Assembly: GCA_947623455.1 (NCBI GenBank)
Contig: OX392535.1
Location: 38,588,688 to 38,652,687 of the forward strand
DNA: 64,000 nt
DNA from: Mimachlamys varia
Taxonomy: Eukaryota; Mollusca; Bivalvia; Pectinida; Pectinidae
Direction: 5' to 3'
Under the pieces are notes generated by a model, which saw nothing but the letters and a program-made list of their open reading frames with translations, was not told the origin of the DNA and did not search any database. The position numbers and the translations under genes were made by a program. The stretch's first letter is position 1. Each line of letters starts with the position of its first letter. Shown piece by piece: positions 49,901 through 58,106 of this stretch.

Positions 49901-51563
49901 ACCCCACTAACTCATACTCGTGGGGACCTAATCAATAGTTCGAGGAAAACATGGTATCCAAGTAATCTGAGGTTGGTTGAATATGCACAAACTCGGTCGG
50001 GACCAAAGAACAGTTTGGTTGATGAGGGGTATTCGAGTAAACCCAGATCGAGTAAGTGAGGTTTTACAGTAGTTTAATTTTGGCCTCAACATAAGTTCTA
50101 CAACTAGCAACAACAGACAAACCATGTTCAACATTCAACATGTAACAATGCTAAGATGGTTTAACACTCTTTTTACAGGTAACAGTGCTAACATGGTTTA
50201 ACACTCTTTTTACAGGTAACAGTGCTAACATGGTTTAACACTCTTTTTACAGGTAACAATGCTAACATGGCTTAACACTCTTTTTACACAGTGACAAGGA
50301 GCTAGTATACCTTTATCCTTCTTCCTCCTCTTGCAGTCGAAGTCCAGCCGTCGTCCAGACAGTTTCTTTCGGTGGTGCTGTAACAGAGAATCCTCATTTA
50401 AACCTTTCAATATGTAATCAACTGACTTCATTTTGGATGATTAATCATGTTTAAAGTCCTTATGACTGCTTTAGTCATTTAAGGCTGTGCCAGGTTTTAG
50501 TTGTGGAAGACACCAGTCTTTTTCCAGAGAATCGACCGGACGGCCAGTATCTTGCAACTGCCTCTGTGACGAAGGCCTGGAACCCGTGACCCAGTGGTGG
50601 AGGGCTAGTGGTAGCAGAATGTTTGACACCTTAACCACTTGGCCAACAATTCACTATCTAACCAATAAACTATACATGAAGTGATCTATTAACTTTATAC
50701 TCGGTGACCAATTAATTATACACTAAAGGATCAATTCACGATACAATATGTATTCAATTAAAATCACTTTACGTTATGTAATCAACAATTTCAGCAATCA
50801 GTTACTTAACTATAGAGTAATGGACAATTAATTTATACTACATAATAAATTAACTTTAAACTATCGACAAAATGGGCCTTAAAAGCCACCTGATATTTGA
50901 AATTGGAGCATTATTTAAATTCTGACACATAAGTAGCCTCTCAATGCATGGAGGTAGTTGTGTTCATAATACACTTATAGCTACAGTACATACAAAGCTG
51001 ACAGAAATGGGGGACAGAATTTCCGAATCTGATAAAGCACTTTTAGAGACCTTTCCATCTATGACGAGTATTTGATTCCAGCGTATAGGTCACTCAAGAC
51101 TTTGTCTCGTGTGAACTTAAAGTGACCAATTTAAAGAAATTTATGTAATAATTAGCTCAATACCAATTCAATTGATCAATTAATTAATCAAGTCCTAACT
51201 ATGCAAAACATTTTTTATTTTACATGAAACTCCTTTGGGAAGAACATATTACCGGCAATAAGCCCCCCCCCCCCACCCCCCCCCCCACTTTAGACTTTAT
51301 TTAATGCACTGGCTCCCTGGGCTTATTGCCTGAGGAATAGGGTAACATTCTTTGGAGGAATTGAACGCTGGTACAAGTGAAAGCATATAGGACTTTTCCA
51401 GTTAGACAATGGTAGCCATGATCACTAACGTTCACTTCCTTGATATCTTTAGTCTGCAGCAGGCCGAGGGGCTCCAGGAAGTTCTGCTTCACAGTGTCCT
51501 CCATGGAATACTTGAGGTCTGCCAGCTGTTTGAAACTCTCCCCCGCCTCCACCAGACAGGACC
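13229..51563 (-). CDS. SH3GL: Endophilin A (SH3GL) C-terminal part, 6 exons plus optional microexon
   Basis: Minus-strand exons 51563-51430, 50377-50311, 16715-16615, 16109-16006, 14257-14094 and 13425-13229 join in one frame with GT-AG borders and give ~255 residues, against ~350 for whole endophilin A. Seen in order: the second half of the N-BAR domain ([48 protein letters not shown]), a Ser/Pro/Asn-rich linker of ~55 residues, and a C-terminal SH3 ([19 protein letters not shown] motif, [13 protein letters not shown]). Family knowledge: endophilin A senses and bends membranes at sites of clathrin-dependent and fast endocytosis, and its SH3 recruits dynamin and synaptojanin. The first ~100 residues, including the amphipathic helix and the H1 insert, were not found before 64000. 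The 33.6-kb intron between 50311 and 16715 carries the giant repeat array. Confidence 0.94.
13958..14033. mobile_element. Single-ended fragment of the 20671-21010 MITE family
   Basis: CATGACATATTCCAGGGG, then GTAGAGAGTGTAGGTGAACC and CCCCTGGATCTCAAGGATGG are near-copies of the right terminal arm of the element at 20671-21010. No partner arm is adjacent. Confidence 0.65.
14094..14257 (-). CDS. SH3GL: Endophilin A exon, BAR-SH3 linker
   Basis: Flanked by AATTACAG and GTAAAC. It encodes [19 protein letters not shown], then a Ser/Asn/Tyr-rich stretch including [10 protein letters not shown] and [10 protein letters not shown]. Linkers are variable in this family; the (P)K-short-hydrophobic start resembles the EFVPK / EYQPK region of other endophilins. 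A transposon-end fragment (13958-14033) lies about 60 bp from the donor. Confidence 0.88.
14258..16005 (-). other. Endophilin A intron without recognised elements
   Basis: AT-rich; no ORF, RNA or clear repeat. Nothing further supported. Confidence 0.6.
16006..16109 (-). CDS. SH3GL: Endophilin A exon, end of BAR domain
   Basis: Flanked by TTTAAAG and GTATG. It encodes [20 protein letters not shown], then [14 protein letters not shown], corresponding to the (I/V)EQ-(V/I)-QL...(Y)H--A-(-)-L helix that ends the BAR domain. Ends in phase 2 (AA), completed to Lys by the next exon. Confidence 0.94.
16398..16640. repeat. SH3GL: 52-bp tandem repeat including an exon end and its 5' splice site
   Basis: The string CTACATCATTTTCTAACAAG, which on the minus strand is the last 16 nt of the 16615-16715 exon plus its donor, recurs at 16455, 16507, 16559 and 16611, exactly 52 bp apart. 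A more diverged copy lies at ~16398. Alternate copies carry AAGAT or TAAAT before the next unit, so a 104-bp higher-order period exists. Confidence 0.93.
16615..16715 (-). CDS. SH3GL: Endophilin A exon, last BAR helix (MFNLLEND)
   Basis: Acceptor TTTCAG precedes 16715; donor GTAGGT begins at 16614. It encodes [20 protein letters not shown], then [13 protein letters not shown], matching the DEELR-A-EKF-ESKE and MFNLLE pattern of endophilin A. Its 3' end and donor site form part of a 52-bp tandem repeat. Confidence 0.95.
17294..19430 (+). mobile_element. Non-autonomous Helentron/HINE-like element with 145-bp tandem core
   Basis: 5' end: a palindrome (AGGCCC, AACG, GGGCCT) at about 17299-17312, then GGTCATCTGAC at 17317-17327. 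3' end: a hairpin AGGTCATCTTGACCC, TTCG, GGGTCAGATGACCT ending CTAAT; GTCAGATGACC at 19416-19426 is the exact inverse of the 5' 11-mer. Between them are about 12 tandem units, eight of 145 bp and four more diverged. Palindromic 5' end, subterminal inverted repeats, tandem core and 3' hairpin ending CTAA are features recalled for Helentron-associated elements. No coding capacity. Confidence 0.7.
17617..19330. repeat. 145-bp tandem repeat array (core of the preceding element)
   Basis: Units start at GTGACCTTGAATGAAAGTCA near 17617, 17762, 17907, 18052, 18197, 18342, 18487 and 18632, followed by diverged units near 18777, 18919, 19072 and 19216. Each unit has an imperfect dyad TGACCTTGAA...TCAAGGTCA. 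The 60-residue frames repeated here begin inside this dyad and are not genes. Confidence 0.93.
19597..19745. repeat. Short imperfect tandem repeat (GGCTAAAACTGTAGTTTGAA type)
   Basis: About seven copies of a 20-26-bp unit with variable length. Low conservation. Confidence 0.7.
20121..20400 (+). mobile_element. SINE-like tRNA-derived head
   Basis: GGCCTCCGTAGCTGAGCGGC contains a perfect A box (TAGCTGAGCGG, 20129-20139). The B box is degenerate (TTTAGGAATCG). The 3' limit is not visible. Confidence 0.5.
20671..21010. mobile_element. MITE with long (~80 bp) terminal inverted repeats
   Basis: Left arm CATCCTCGATATCC...TCTACACCCC...ATATGTCATGGCAAAACTGA is matched in inverse by the right arm from 20928 to 21005 with scattered mismatches. 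Centre ~170 bp. A related arm lies at 13958-14033. Confidence 0.8.
21795..21849 (-). promoter_or_regulatory. tRNA-like pol III A/B boxes in each array unit
   Basis: On the minus strand TGGCTCAAATGG fits the A-box consensus and GAGTTCGATTCC (GGGTTCGATTCC in other units) fits the B box. Equivalent blocks: 25415-25469, 28931-28984, 31955-32008, 34978-35031, 38002-38055 and 41026-41079. A T-arm can fold and an anticodon-like loop reads TTCATTA, but 7-bp acceptor strands (GCCGCTT and GCGGAAC) do not pair. This is a tRNA relic or a pol III promoter, not a working tRNA. Confidence 0.7.
22880..24240 (+). repeat. 464-bp monomers (unit 1 set; repeated in every unit)
   Basis: Equivalent points lie at 22990, 23454, 23918 | 26599, 27063, 27527, 27991 | ~30123, 30587, 31051 and then every ~3,024 bp. 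Each monomer includes TGACGTCA followed by a GCGGCCATCTTGGATTTTGA block. The 63-residue frame in each starts with TTG and has no known homologue. Confidence 0.95.
24818..28896 (+). mobile_element. Array unit 2 (full-length form, four plus one monomers, duplicated 3' end)
   Basis: Same 5' hairpin and 12-bp subterminal repeat as unit 1. Four good monomers (26599-28200 region) plus the diverged terminal one, where the CRE reads TTACGTCA. The final 57 bp (microsatellite, AACAGAACAGAAACAATAGG and the hairpin) are present twice (to 28839 and to 28896). Confidence 0.85.
25894..26130 (-). other. Small hydrophobic-start ORF repeated in units 2-7 (doubtful gene)
   Basis: Minus-strand ATG frame of ~79 residues beginning [20 protein letters not shown], then Thr/Cys-rich sequence and a stop. 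Equivalent frames end at 29407, 32431, 35454, 38478 and 41502. In unit 1 a longer T run breaks it. The N-terminus looks like a signal or membrane segment. Its upkeep may only reflect recent copying of the units. Confidence 0.2.
28897..31920 (+). mobile_element. Array unit 3 (5'-deleted form, 3,024 bp)
   Basis: Begins TAAGAAAAAAAAATGCTGCT directly after the previous CCCTAAT: the equivalent of unit 1 positions 21153 to ~21765 is missing. Has one degenerate first monomer (TGCTGCGCTG instead of TGCCCCGCTT, near 30130), two good monomers and the diverged terminal monomer. Confidence 0.9.
31921..34943 (+). mobile_element. Array unit 4 (5'-deleted form, 3,023 bp)
   Basis: Nearly identical to unit 3; differs mainly in the length of the poly-A and TAA tracts. 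Confidence 0.9.
34944..37967 (+). mobile_element. Array unit 5 (5'-deleted form, 3,024 bp, private variants)
   Basis: Nearly identical to its neighbours but has private changes near its 3' end: AACCAAATTGG for AACCGAATTGG and CTCTAACC for CTCTTACC (about 37815-37835). Confidence 0.9.
37968..40991 (+). mobile_element. Array unit 6 (5'-deleted form, 3,024 bp)
   Basis: Same layout as unit 3, without the private changes of unit 5. Confidence 0.9.
40992..44010 (+). mobile_element. Array unit 7 (5'-deleted form, 3,019 bp, right end of array)
   Basis: Same as unit 3 with a shorter TAA microsatellite. Its CCCTAAT end at 44010 runs into AATGTAGATATATG, ordinary intron sequence. Confidence 0.9.
44540..44995. 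repeat. 22-bp and 43-bp minisatellite
   Basis: The left part repeats CTGATGACAAAACACCCACATA (22 bp); the right part repeats a 43-bp dimer made of ATACTGATGACAAAATACCC and AGATATAATGACAAACCACC plus CAT. The minus-strand frames rich in [12 protein letters not shown] are period artefacts. Confidence 0.93.
45349..45369 (-). CDS. SH3GL: Probable 21-nt in-frame cassette microexon of endophilin A
   Basis: Minus strand: a CTAAC branch-point-like motif, a pyrimidine-rich tract ending TTCTGACAG, 21 nt, then GTAACT. Joined to the upstream exon (ending in one G) and the downstream exon (starting GA) the codons read E-A-G-A-Q-K-S and the frame is kept with no stop. The insertion point is just after KKDK, at the turn between the last two BAR helices. 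Splice-site quality, multiple-of-three length and an open frame are seen; inclusion is inferred. Confidence 0.6.
46534..46620. mobile_element. Short MITE (CTCGTTACCCCTGAA ends)
   Basis: TGAACTCGTTACCCCTGAAG on the left is matched in imperfect inverse by ATTTCAGGGGTGAATGAGTC on the right. A relative lies at 61659-61750. Confidence 0.6.
46975..47300 (-). mobile_element. Decayed fragment of the TGACCTTGAA repeat family
   Basis: ATGACCTTGACCTACATTAC then TTTCAAGGTCACAGC matches, in inverse, the unit of the 17.6-19.3 kb array. Later ATGACCTTGGTCAGG is a second trace. No ends recognised. Confidence 0.4.
48125..48127 (-). CDS. Possible 3-nt microexon or decoy splice-site pair (speculative)
   Basis: Minus strand: CTAAC, a T/C-rich tract (TTTTTCTCCCAACAG), GAG, then GTTAGT. 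The same donor hexamer follows the true exon ending at 51430. A three-base exon would keep the frame; a longer one from this acceptor would reach TAG within three codons. Confidence 0.2.
48172..48303. repeat. ~17-bp tandem repeat (ACATCGTAACTCACGTA)
   Basis: About seven imperfect copies alternating ATCG/ATTG and AACTC/ATCTC. Confidence 0.85.
48572..48689. mobile_element. Fold-back MITE
   Basis: GTGAGACAAAGGGATCTCAA is matched in inverse by TTGAGATCCCTCTGTTTCAC, with a ~75-bp loop. Confidence 0.7.
49893..50071. mobile_element. TA-flanked MITE, Tc1/mariner-like ends, copy 2
   Basis: Second copy of the 12768-12952 family; shares GTATCCAAGTAATCTGAGGT-type internal sequence and inverted ends starting ACAGTAAAACCCCACT. 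Confidence 0.75.
50142..50292. repeat. 37-bp minisatellite next to an endophilin donor site
   Basis: Unit GTAACAGTGCTAACATGGTT then TAACACTCTTTTTACAG, four copies. Ends about 20 bp from the donor of the 50311-50377 exon. Confidence 0.93.
50311..50377 (-). CDS. SH3GL: Endophilin A exon, [19 protein letters not shown]
   Basis: Flanked by TGTTACAG and GTATAC. The 67 nt encode [20 protein letters not shown] then DK plus one base. This is one of the most conserved segments of the BAR domain in endophilin A. Its donor opens the 33.6-kb intron. A 37-bp minisatellite begins within about 20 bp of the donor. Confidence 0.96.
50490..50648 (-). mobile_element. SINE, minus strand (tRNA head TGGCCAAGTGG)
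   Basis: On the minus strand the A box TGGCCAAGTGG is perfect and GGGTTCCAGGCC approximates the B box. Shares CATTCTGCTACCACTAGCCC-type sequence with the element at 52431-52530. Confidence 0.6.
51430..51563 (-). CDS. SH3GL: Endophilin A exon, BAR helix 2 start
   Basis: Acceptor CTCAG precedes 51563; donor GTTAGT begins at 51429. It encodes [19 protein letters not shown], then [20 protein letters not shown] and IKEVN. The nearest relatives recalled are Drosophila and vertebrate endophilin A (VKQNF-(L/I)-(E/D)PL, KDL-E). Begins with two nucleotides of a split codon, so at least one coding exon lies further right. Confidence 0.93.
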
Positions 51564-51770
51564 CTGAGAACAGAAAGATCAATATGTTAGCGGCACCAGA
51601 TACAGAAACAGTGTTATCAATTGTCCTGTCTCGCACACAAACACGATACTACATACTACTACATTGTGTCAGTTAACTCGCTTCATAGACTGTTACATCA
51701 AACAATGCGGTCCTCCTCATTTTGTTTTATATAGGGGATTGAATGCAATTTTTTTAACATTCATGCCAGT

Positions 51771-51854
51771 ATGAATGCAATTAGGTTACATCCATATTGC
51801 ATGAAGTCTGGCAGGGCTTCATGTTAAATATGAATGTAACCGAATTGCATTCAT
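51771..51854. mobile_element. Palindromic MITE ~200 bp upstream of an endophilin exon
   Basis: ATGAATGCAATTAGGTTACA on the left is matched in inverse by TGTAACCGAATTGCATTCAT on the right; the stem continues through CATATT...CATGAAG to a short loop. Confidence 0.8.
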
Positions 51855-52430
51855 GCCAATATAAATGTTTAAATTCTTTTCAATCCATATATTTACATTT
51901 TCACTACAGAGCAATTGCTTCAACATATTCATTATTTCTTGAATTATCTGTTTATTAATTGCTATTGTAAATGCCTTATCCTATGAAATTAACCACATTT
52001 GTAGAACCGTCCTAATTTAAAAGGAATTGGGGCCAATACTTAACTGTAGTCTTTTTAGCGTTTGATGCAAGGGCATTCGCCATGTTATTCGAAGCAGAGT
52101 GACAAGACTCTCATTGAACAAGGTTAATCTATGATGTCATATTACATGTAAAACCAGGTGTTACACCAGGAAACATTTTGCTTTCATACTCAAATGAAAT
52201 TCATTTTTGCATGTAATGTTTATATAATGATCTGCAGAGCAAATGTAAATGTATACCCGGTAATGTAAAATGATTACCATAGGAATCTATATAAACAGGT
52301 GTCCAATAACTTTCAACTTTTGTGATCAAATCTTTTCTGAATTTGTTAGAAACATTTGCTTAACATCATTTAATGTTCAAAGATCTCTGAATATTCTGCA
52401 ATTATCAGTGGGGTCATTACTAGACTTTTG

Positions 52431-52530
52431 GTTTAGTTTATTTAGTTTTACGTCCTATTAACAGCCAGGGATTCGAACTCGCAACCCAAAGGTGAAGGGC
52501 TAGTGGTAGAATGTCGGAACACCACGGCCC
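52431..52530 (-). mobile_element. SINE fragment with LINE-type tail, minus strand
   Basis: Minus strand: CATTCTACCACTAGCCC, a B box in GAGTTCGAATCC, then CTGGCTGTTAATAGGACGTA followed by AAACTAAATAAACTAAAC. The last part resembles the 3' tail common to many molluscan SINEs. Confidence 0.65.
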
Positions 52531-54640
52531 TTTTTCTTGGGACAGCCTAGGTATATATAATCAGTGTCACATTCTTGAGTGAAAGACTCTCTACAAATAT
52601 TTTACAAGAGGTGATACGGTTATAAGCTAAACGAACTGGGGTATATCAAAATCGGGATTCTCTCCAATTTTGATCAGGAGGCAGAAGAGTGTGTCTAAAA
52701 TCAGGAGCCTTCCATCTAAACCAGGAACAACCTACACCACTCTTTTCATAGGCCCTTTTTATAAGTTTTGCGAAAAACAATGGGTCCCACAATGTTAAAT
52801 TTAACAATTTCGAGAAACTCAATGGGTCCATTCAAAATTCAATGCATACAGGATGCAGGATGCACACATATGGTAGATTTATCACTTTGGAGGGTTGGCA
52901 AGCATGCTGAATTCATAAAATCAAACATACAGAAGCTATTGTCAGTCTTCATATTTACTGTGACCATCTACCTACGGCATATAGTAAGTTTTTTCCCAAT
53001 CAGATATATATATTATATATATCTCTGATAAAGGGGAAAATATATTAGATCAACAAAAGAACAACATTATTTACAACAAGAAAGGTCAACATTTAATATG
53101 ACTTCTGCAAATAAAAAGACACAGTACTGCTCTGTACAAAATGAAATACAGTGGCCACCTGCCTGACCTGTCCGTTTTCTGTGTACCCTCACCCTCCCAT
53201 TACAGTCCCCAGCAGCACACTTCCAGAGAAAGTGTTGGAATTCTACACCTTAAATTTTTTCATTATTTCTAATTTTTCATTGCTGATATAGAATATTATT
53301 TAATTCATTCAAATTTTCTAAAAATAAGATTTTGACTTTTTTTTTAATTGTTAAAAGACTGACGAATGTTACTTTTTCTGTTACTTGTTCTGATATTCCT
53401 AGCTGTGTAATTTTCTAAAAATATTTTTTTAAGTCAAGTTTTAAAAGATTGACCAATGTTTTCTGCTACTTCTTTTCATATAATTCCTAGTGATGTCAAA
53501 TTGAATTATTTCAATAAACAACAGATGCAGACCCATTTATTACTCATAGTCTGTAAATACAAATAGTAAACAATCTTGATCACCTGATGTTTACGGAATA
53601 AACAGGAACTAAAATTATAAATAAACTTAAAACAGGGCAGATAAACACAGATAGGGCTGGGTCACTAATTTACTCTGGATCACAGTTACAGAAAACTAGT
53701 TTTTACTTTCTTCCTGACTGCTCACAAGGACTGGCCTGGAGCGATACTGGTCCTCAGTAGCTAGGTAGATAAGACAACAACAATAGCATTATGTGCAAGA
53801 GTTGTAGGAGAGTGGGCCAGCCAGCTACCACTACATTATAATGTAGGTATATATAACACTGTGTATCTGGGGTCACGCCCTCGCTAACATACAGGTGATC
53901 AAGGGGTGCTGATGACCTCAGTGTAACCCAAATCACCTGATTAAACATCACTCACCTACTGCAGTAACTGACATACAACACCAAAACACTTCTGGAGTGT
54001 ATATAGTGTAGAAGTTTGATTCAGTAGGACCTGATCTGTTAAACACACCGTAATAGCTAGTTTATATCTAATACGTAGATATTCTGACTACCGGTACTGA
54101 TCACTAAACAGTCAATGATTTGTCATCATCATCAGATGTCAGCTAGGCAGAAACATTGTATACATTTAAGGCAGAAAAATTGTGTACATTTAATTTAATT
54201 GCTTTAGAAATTAGATATTACTTCATGAATTCTAAAACATTATTATCGCACCTATTTTTCCCCTCAACCATACACACTTACAGTATTTAACCAACTAGAT
54301 ATATACCGACCTCACAAATTAAACTATAATATTAGATACAGATATCAACCTTTATTAAGCTATAATTCCATAATGACATTGTCTGTTTGTGACTTGCAAT
54401 AAAACATACCTATAGCCCTATTAAAGTCATAATATAAATCAGTACATTCCTCAACCCTCAGGCTATCAACCCATTATTTTAAAAGGTAATTTGTGTACAC
54501 TGCATACATGTAATTACAATATTATTTTATTAGGCCATGAAATCTGTAGTTATGACAATGAACATGCAGTCAATGCTAGAAATACTTGAAGCCAGTCACC
54601 AAGCCAGTTAAACAGGAACATTCCTTAAGGATCCCTTCCC
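52531..54640. other. Non-coding stretch, no element recognised
   Basis: AT-rich with a TATATATA-rich palindrome near 53004-53030. No exon of endophilin could be recognised. Confidence 0.5.
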
Positions 54641-55524
54641 CAATGCCTTCTTACTCTAACCTATCCTTAAGGATCCCTGCCCCACTGCCTTTTTACTCTA
54701 ACCTCCCTGTCACTCTGCCTTCATGTATTTTATATATACTGTAAAGTTACCTCCCCTTAAGGATCCCTGTCACTCTGTCTTCATATATTTCATATATATA
54801 CAGTTACCTCCCCTTAAGGATCCCTGTCCCACTGCCTTCATGTATTTCATATATATACAGTTACCTCCCCTTAAGGATCCCTGGCCAACTGCCTCCATGT
54901 ATTTCATATATACTGTAAAATTACCTCCCCTTAAGGATCCCTGTCCCACTGCCTTCATGTATTTCATACATATACAGTTACCTCCCCTTAAGGATCCCTG
55001 TCACTCTGTCTTCATGTATTTCATATATATACAGTTACCTCCCCCTAAGGAACTCTGTCCCACTGCCTTCATGTATTTCATAAATATACAATTACCTCCA
55101 CTTAAGGATCCCTGTCCCACTGCCTTCATGTATTTCATATATATACAGTTACCTCCCCTTAAGGATCCCTGTCCCACTGCCTTCATGTATTTCATATATA
55201 TACAGTTACCTCCCCTTAAGGATCCCTGTCCCACTGCCTTCATGTATTTTATATGTACTGTAAAGTTATCTGCCCCACTGCCTTTTTACTCTAACCTCCC
55301 TGTCACTCTGCCTTCGTGTATTTTATATATACTGTAAAGTTACCTCCCCTTAAGGATCCCTGTCACTCTGTCTTCATGCATTTCATATATATACAGTTAC
55401 CTCCCCTCAAGGATCCCTGTCCCACTGCCTTCATGTATTTCATATATATACAGTTACCTCCCCTTAAGGATCCCTGTCCCACTGCCTTCATGTATTTCAT
55501 ATATATACAGTTACCTCCCCTTAA
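54640..55524. repeat. 57-bp minisatellite, left part (~14 copies)
   Basis: Unit ACCTCCCCTTAAGGATCCCT, GTCCCACTGCCTTCATGTAT, TTCATATATATACAGTT. The 204-residue plus-strand frame (QLPPLKDPCPTAFMYFIY) exists because 57 is a multiple of three; it has no gene signals. Confidence 0.95.
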
Positions 55525-56365
55525 GGATGTACTCTTGTGAGGTTTCAGTCACGTTCAAGTCTCGTTTATGTCTCATTTAAAGATTTTATGTTATATTGAA
55601 GAAAATATGATCAATTTTAATAGCATATATGCATCTGAAAATTGTTTCAAAAATATAAGTGTTTGTTGCTTGTAGAACTTTTTTTACAGTAATTTAAAAA
55701 AATTACCAATTTGGCGGCCATTTTGAATATGTGTATATCTGTCCATTTTATGCACTTCCCGAATGGGCAAAATCTCACCATTTTGATGCTAGATTGAACT
55801 TTTAAAAACATCAGTGTTTAGCCATTTTTAATTATAGCAAGCTAATTTTTGCTGTACAACTTTATAATGTTCACTTTTATAGAAATATTATGCCACGAAG
55901 TGGATAATTATACAATTTTTATATTTTTTTCATATATTTATTGTAACTGGAGCAGTTTTTATTTTTGAAGCTGAAACAGTGAAAAATGTCACAAATAATA
56001 AAGGGACAAAAAATTAAGCACACTAACCCCAAATATTTTTGACGGTTTTAGAAAGAGAAACCCATTTTCTTTTCATCCACCAAATATTAAAAAAAGTTTG
56101 ATATCATAACTTTTTTTGTTAAGCGTTAAATCTGCAAAAAATGGTGAAAAAATGAGGACTTTCTCATTAAAAAATAAGGGGTAGGGGTAACTCAAATTGC
56201 TTTCCTGAGTAAAAATATAAAGTTAGAGAAATTTTACCTCCATAACTTAAAAGAAATCAATATTTGTGTCATTCCTGCAAACATTCATACATTTCGAATT
56301 ACAAATTCGGAAGATATTGTATGAAAATATCACGCAACCGGTTGAAACTACAAAGGTGAACATCC
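55525..56365. mobile_element. 841-bp element with TTAA target duplication (piggyBac-like MITE)
   Basis: TTAA at 55521-55524 and 56366-56369 flank an insert starting GGATGTACTCTTGTGAGGTT and ending, in inverse, GGATGTTCACCTTTGTAGTT. Removing it restores an uninterrupted 57-bp repeat unit (ACCTCCCCTTAAGG then TCCCTG). The interior is AT-rich without a transposase frame. TTAA duplication is the hallmark of the piggyBac superfamily. Confidence 0.85.
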
Positions 56366-56550
56366 TTAAGGTCCCTGTCCCACTGCCTTCATTTATTTCA
56401 TATATACTGTAAAATTACCTCTCCTTAATGATCCCTGTCACTCTGCCTTCATGTTTTTCATATATATTAAATAACCTCCCCTTAAGGATCCCTGTCCCAC
56501 TGCCTTCATGTATTTCATATATTTAGTTACCTCCCCTTAATGGTCCTTGT
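56366..56550. repeat. 57-bp minisatellite, right part (3 diverged copies)
   Basis: Continuation of 54640-55524 beyond the insertion; units contain CCACTGCCTTCAT and TTTCATATAT. Confidence 0.9.
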
Positions 56551-57616
56551 CCAAATAAAATGGCGGGGGGCTTATAGTTTTACCTTTTGCCATCATTCTG
56601 TTCTTTAAACTATTACATAAACTATTACAAAATCAGGTTTCACGTATGATATAAAAACAAATAAATGTATATAAATATATATACACAACTAACATAAATC
56701 ACCTGGCCAGTCCAGGTTTTAATCACCAGTCATGTCTTTGTCTTTGCATCAAGACAGTGACAGAGTAACTGTCAACTATTCATAACAATTAGTTTTGCCT
56801 GCATGCAAAGACAAAGTAGATATTCTCAGAAATTTCAACAAGTTTTCTGTGAAATAAAAATTGTGATTTATCACTAGCATACACATGCTTTTGCATCCTT
56901 GGAATTGAAATAAACATTTCCATGCATGAATAATACCAAAGGATTTATATGTTAATTTTACAGAAAACAACAACAATTTTTTTTGTAATTTCATCTTTTG
57001 TTAATTTGACGTGACAGCAAAAATAATTTTTTATACAATTTATAAGACTATAAATCTCTGCCAGCTGTAGATTTAAGTAAACTAACAATGACAAGTCATA
57101 CATATCTAAAATCTAGAAAAGTAAACTTATTTCAATTTCTTTAAATGGTTAACATCTATTGTTACTTAATTGAATTTTTAATTTACAACATCAATATCAG
57201 TAACCTTAAGGTCTTAAAGCCCTTATTTTACTTCAGTATTTTGCAAAGATACCTACATACATGTAATAAACATGTGGTTATGAGTCATTGTTTAATGTAT
57301 CAAAGGTATAAAAGCTAGTGTGTGGTGATAAGCCATATCTTTTTATTTTAATGGCGGAAACATTAAATTAGTAATGAGGTGATCAAAATTTTGGAATAGA
57401 GTTATAACATTCCAATCCAACTGTTTTTCAGTAAAAAAAAAAAATTCTTACCACAGCTGTATGAATGGAGAAATAAAATCTGCTATTCTAGATGAACTAA
57501 AAACAACCAGTGGTGTTATTCCAATAAAACAGGTGGAGCTTATATTGATCAAGTAATCTTTTAGGGAAAAAAATGCCATTATTTAAAAGTTAGGTAAAAC
57601 TAAACATGAGACTGTG

Positions 57617-58011
57617 TTTAAAGGTCCAATATACGTAACTTTCGGCAAAACTTGAAGCCAAAATCAAGTCTAATAATTGACTGTATTTATAGATTTAGTT
57701 AAAGATTGACTAATATTAGAAATATTCAAGATGAATTCTTACGCGGTTACGGGTACAGAAGCAGTTGAAATATGGTATTTGTAAACACGCATCCATTTCG
57801 AACTGTCTTCTACCTTCGGCTTGTTGTTGAAGTGGGCCCCACCTGAATTATTTTCAATTCTTTGGGTTTTTCTGTCAAGAGTTTTTTGTTAGTTACCGCT
57901 CAGGTAAACTTCGTTTTAGGTTTATTTTTGCATGGCCATCAACTAGATTTTTTTTCATAATTTTTCAGATTCCCGCAAAATTTCCTGAAGTTACGTATGT
58001 TGGCCTTTAAA
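57617..58011. mobile_element. MITE with TTTAAAGGYCC ends
   Basis: TTTAAAGGTCCAATATACGT then AACTT at the left is matched in imperfect inverse by GAAGTTACGTATGTTGGCCT then TTAAA at the right. TTAA lies at both borders. A truncated copy is at 8397. Confidence 0.75.
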
Positions 58012-58106
58012 AATCTTGAATGGTGCTTAGAATTACAATTCTATGTGAACTTAACTGTTTAACAGTATTTATAAAGACATCAGGATGTTAAAACTGCTAT
58101 TAACAC

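Noticed and set aside
50142..50292. Plus-strand TTTACAG|GTAAC ratchet-like sites in the 37-bp repeat
   Set aside because: They lie on the strand opposite to the endophilin gene and no plus-strand gene is seen here.
54723..55337. 204-residue open frame with QLPPLKDPCPTAFMYFIY repeats
   Set aside because: Artefact of the 57-bp (19-codon) minisatellite; also open on the opposite strand.
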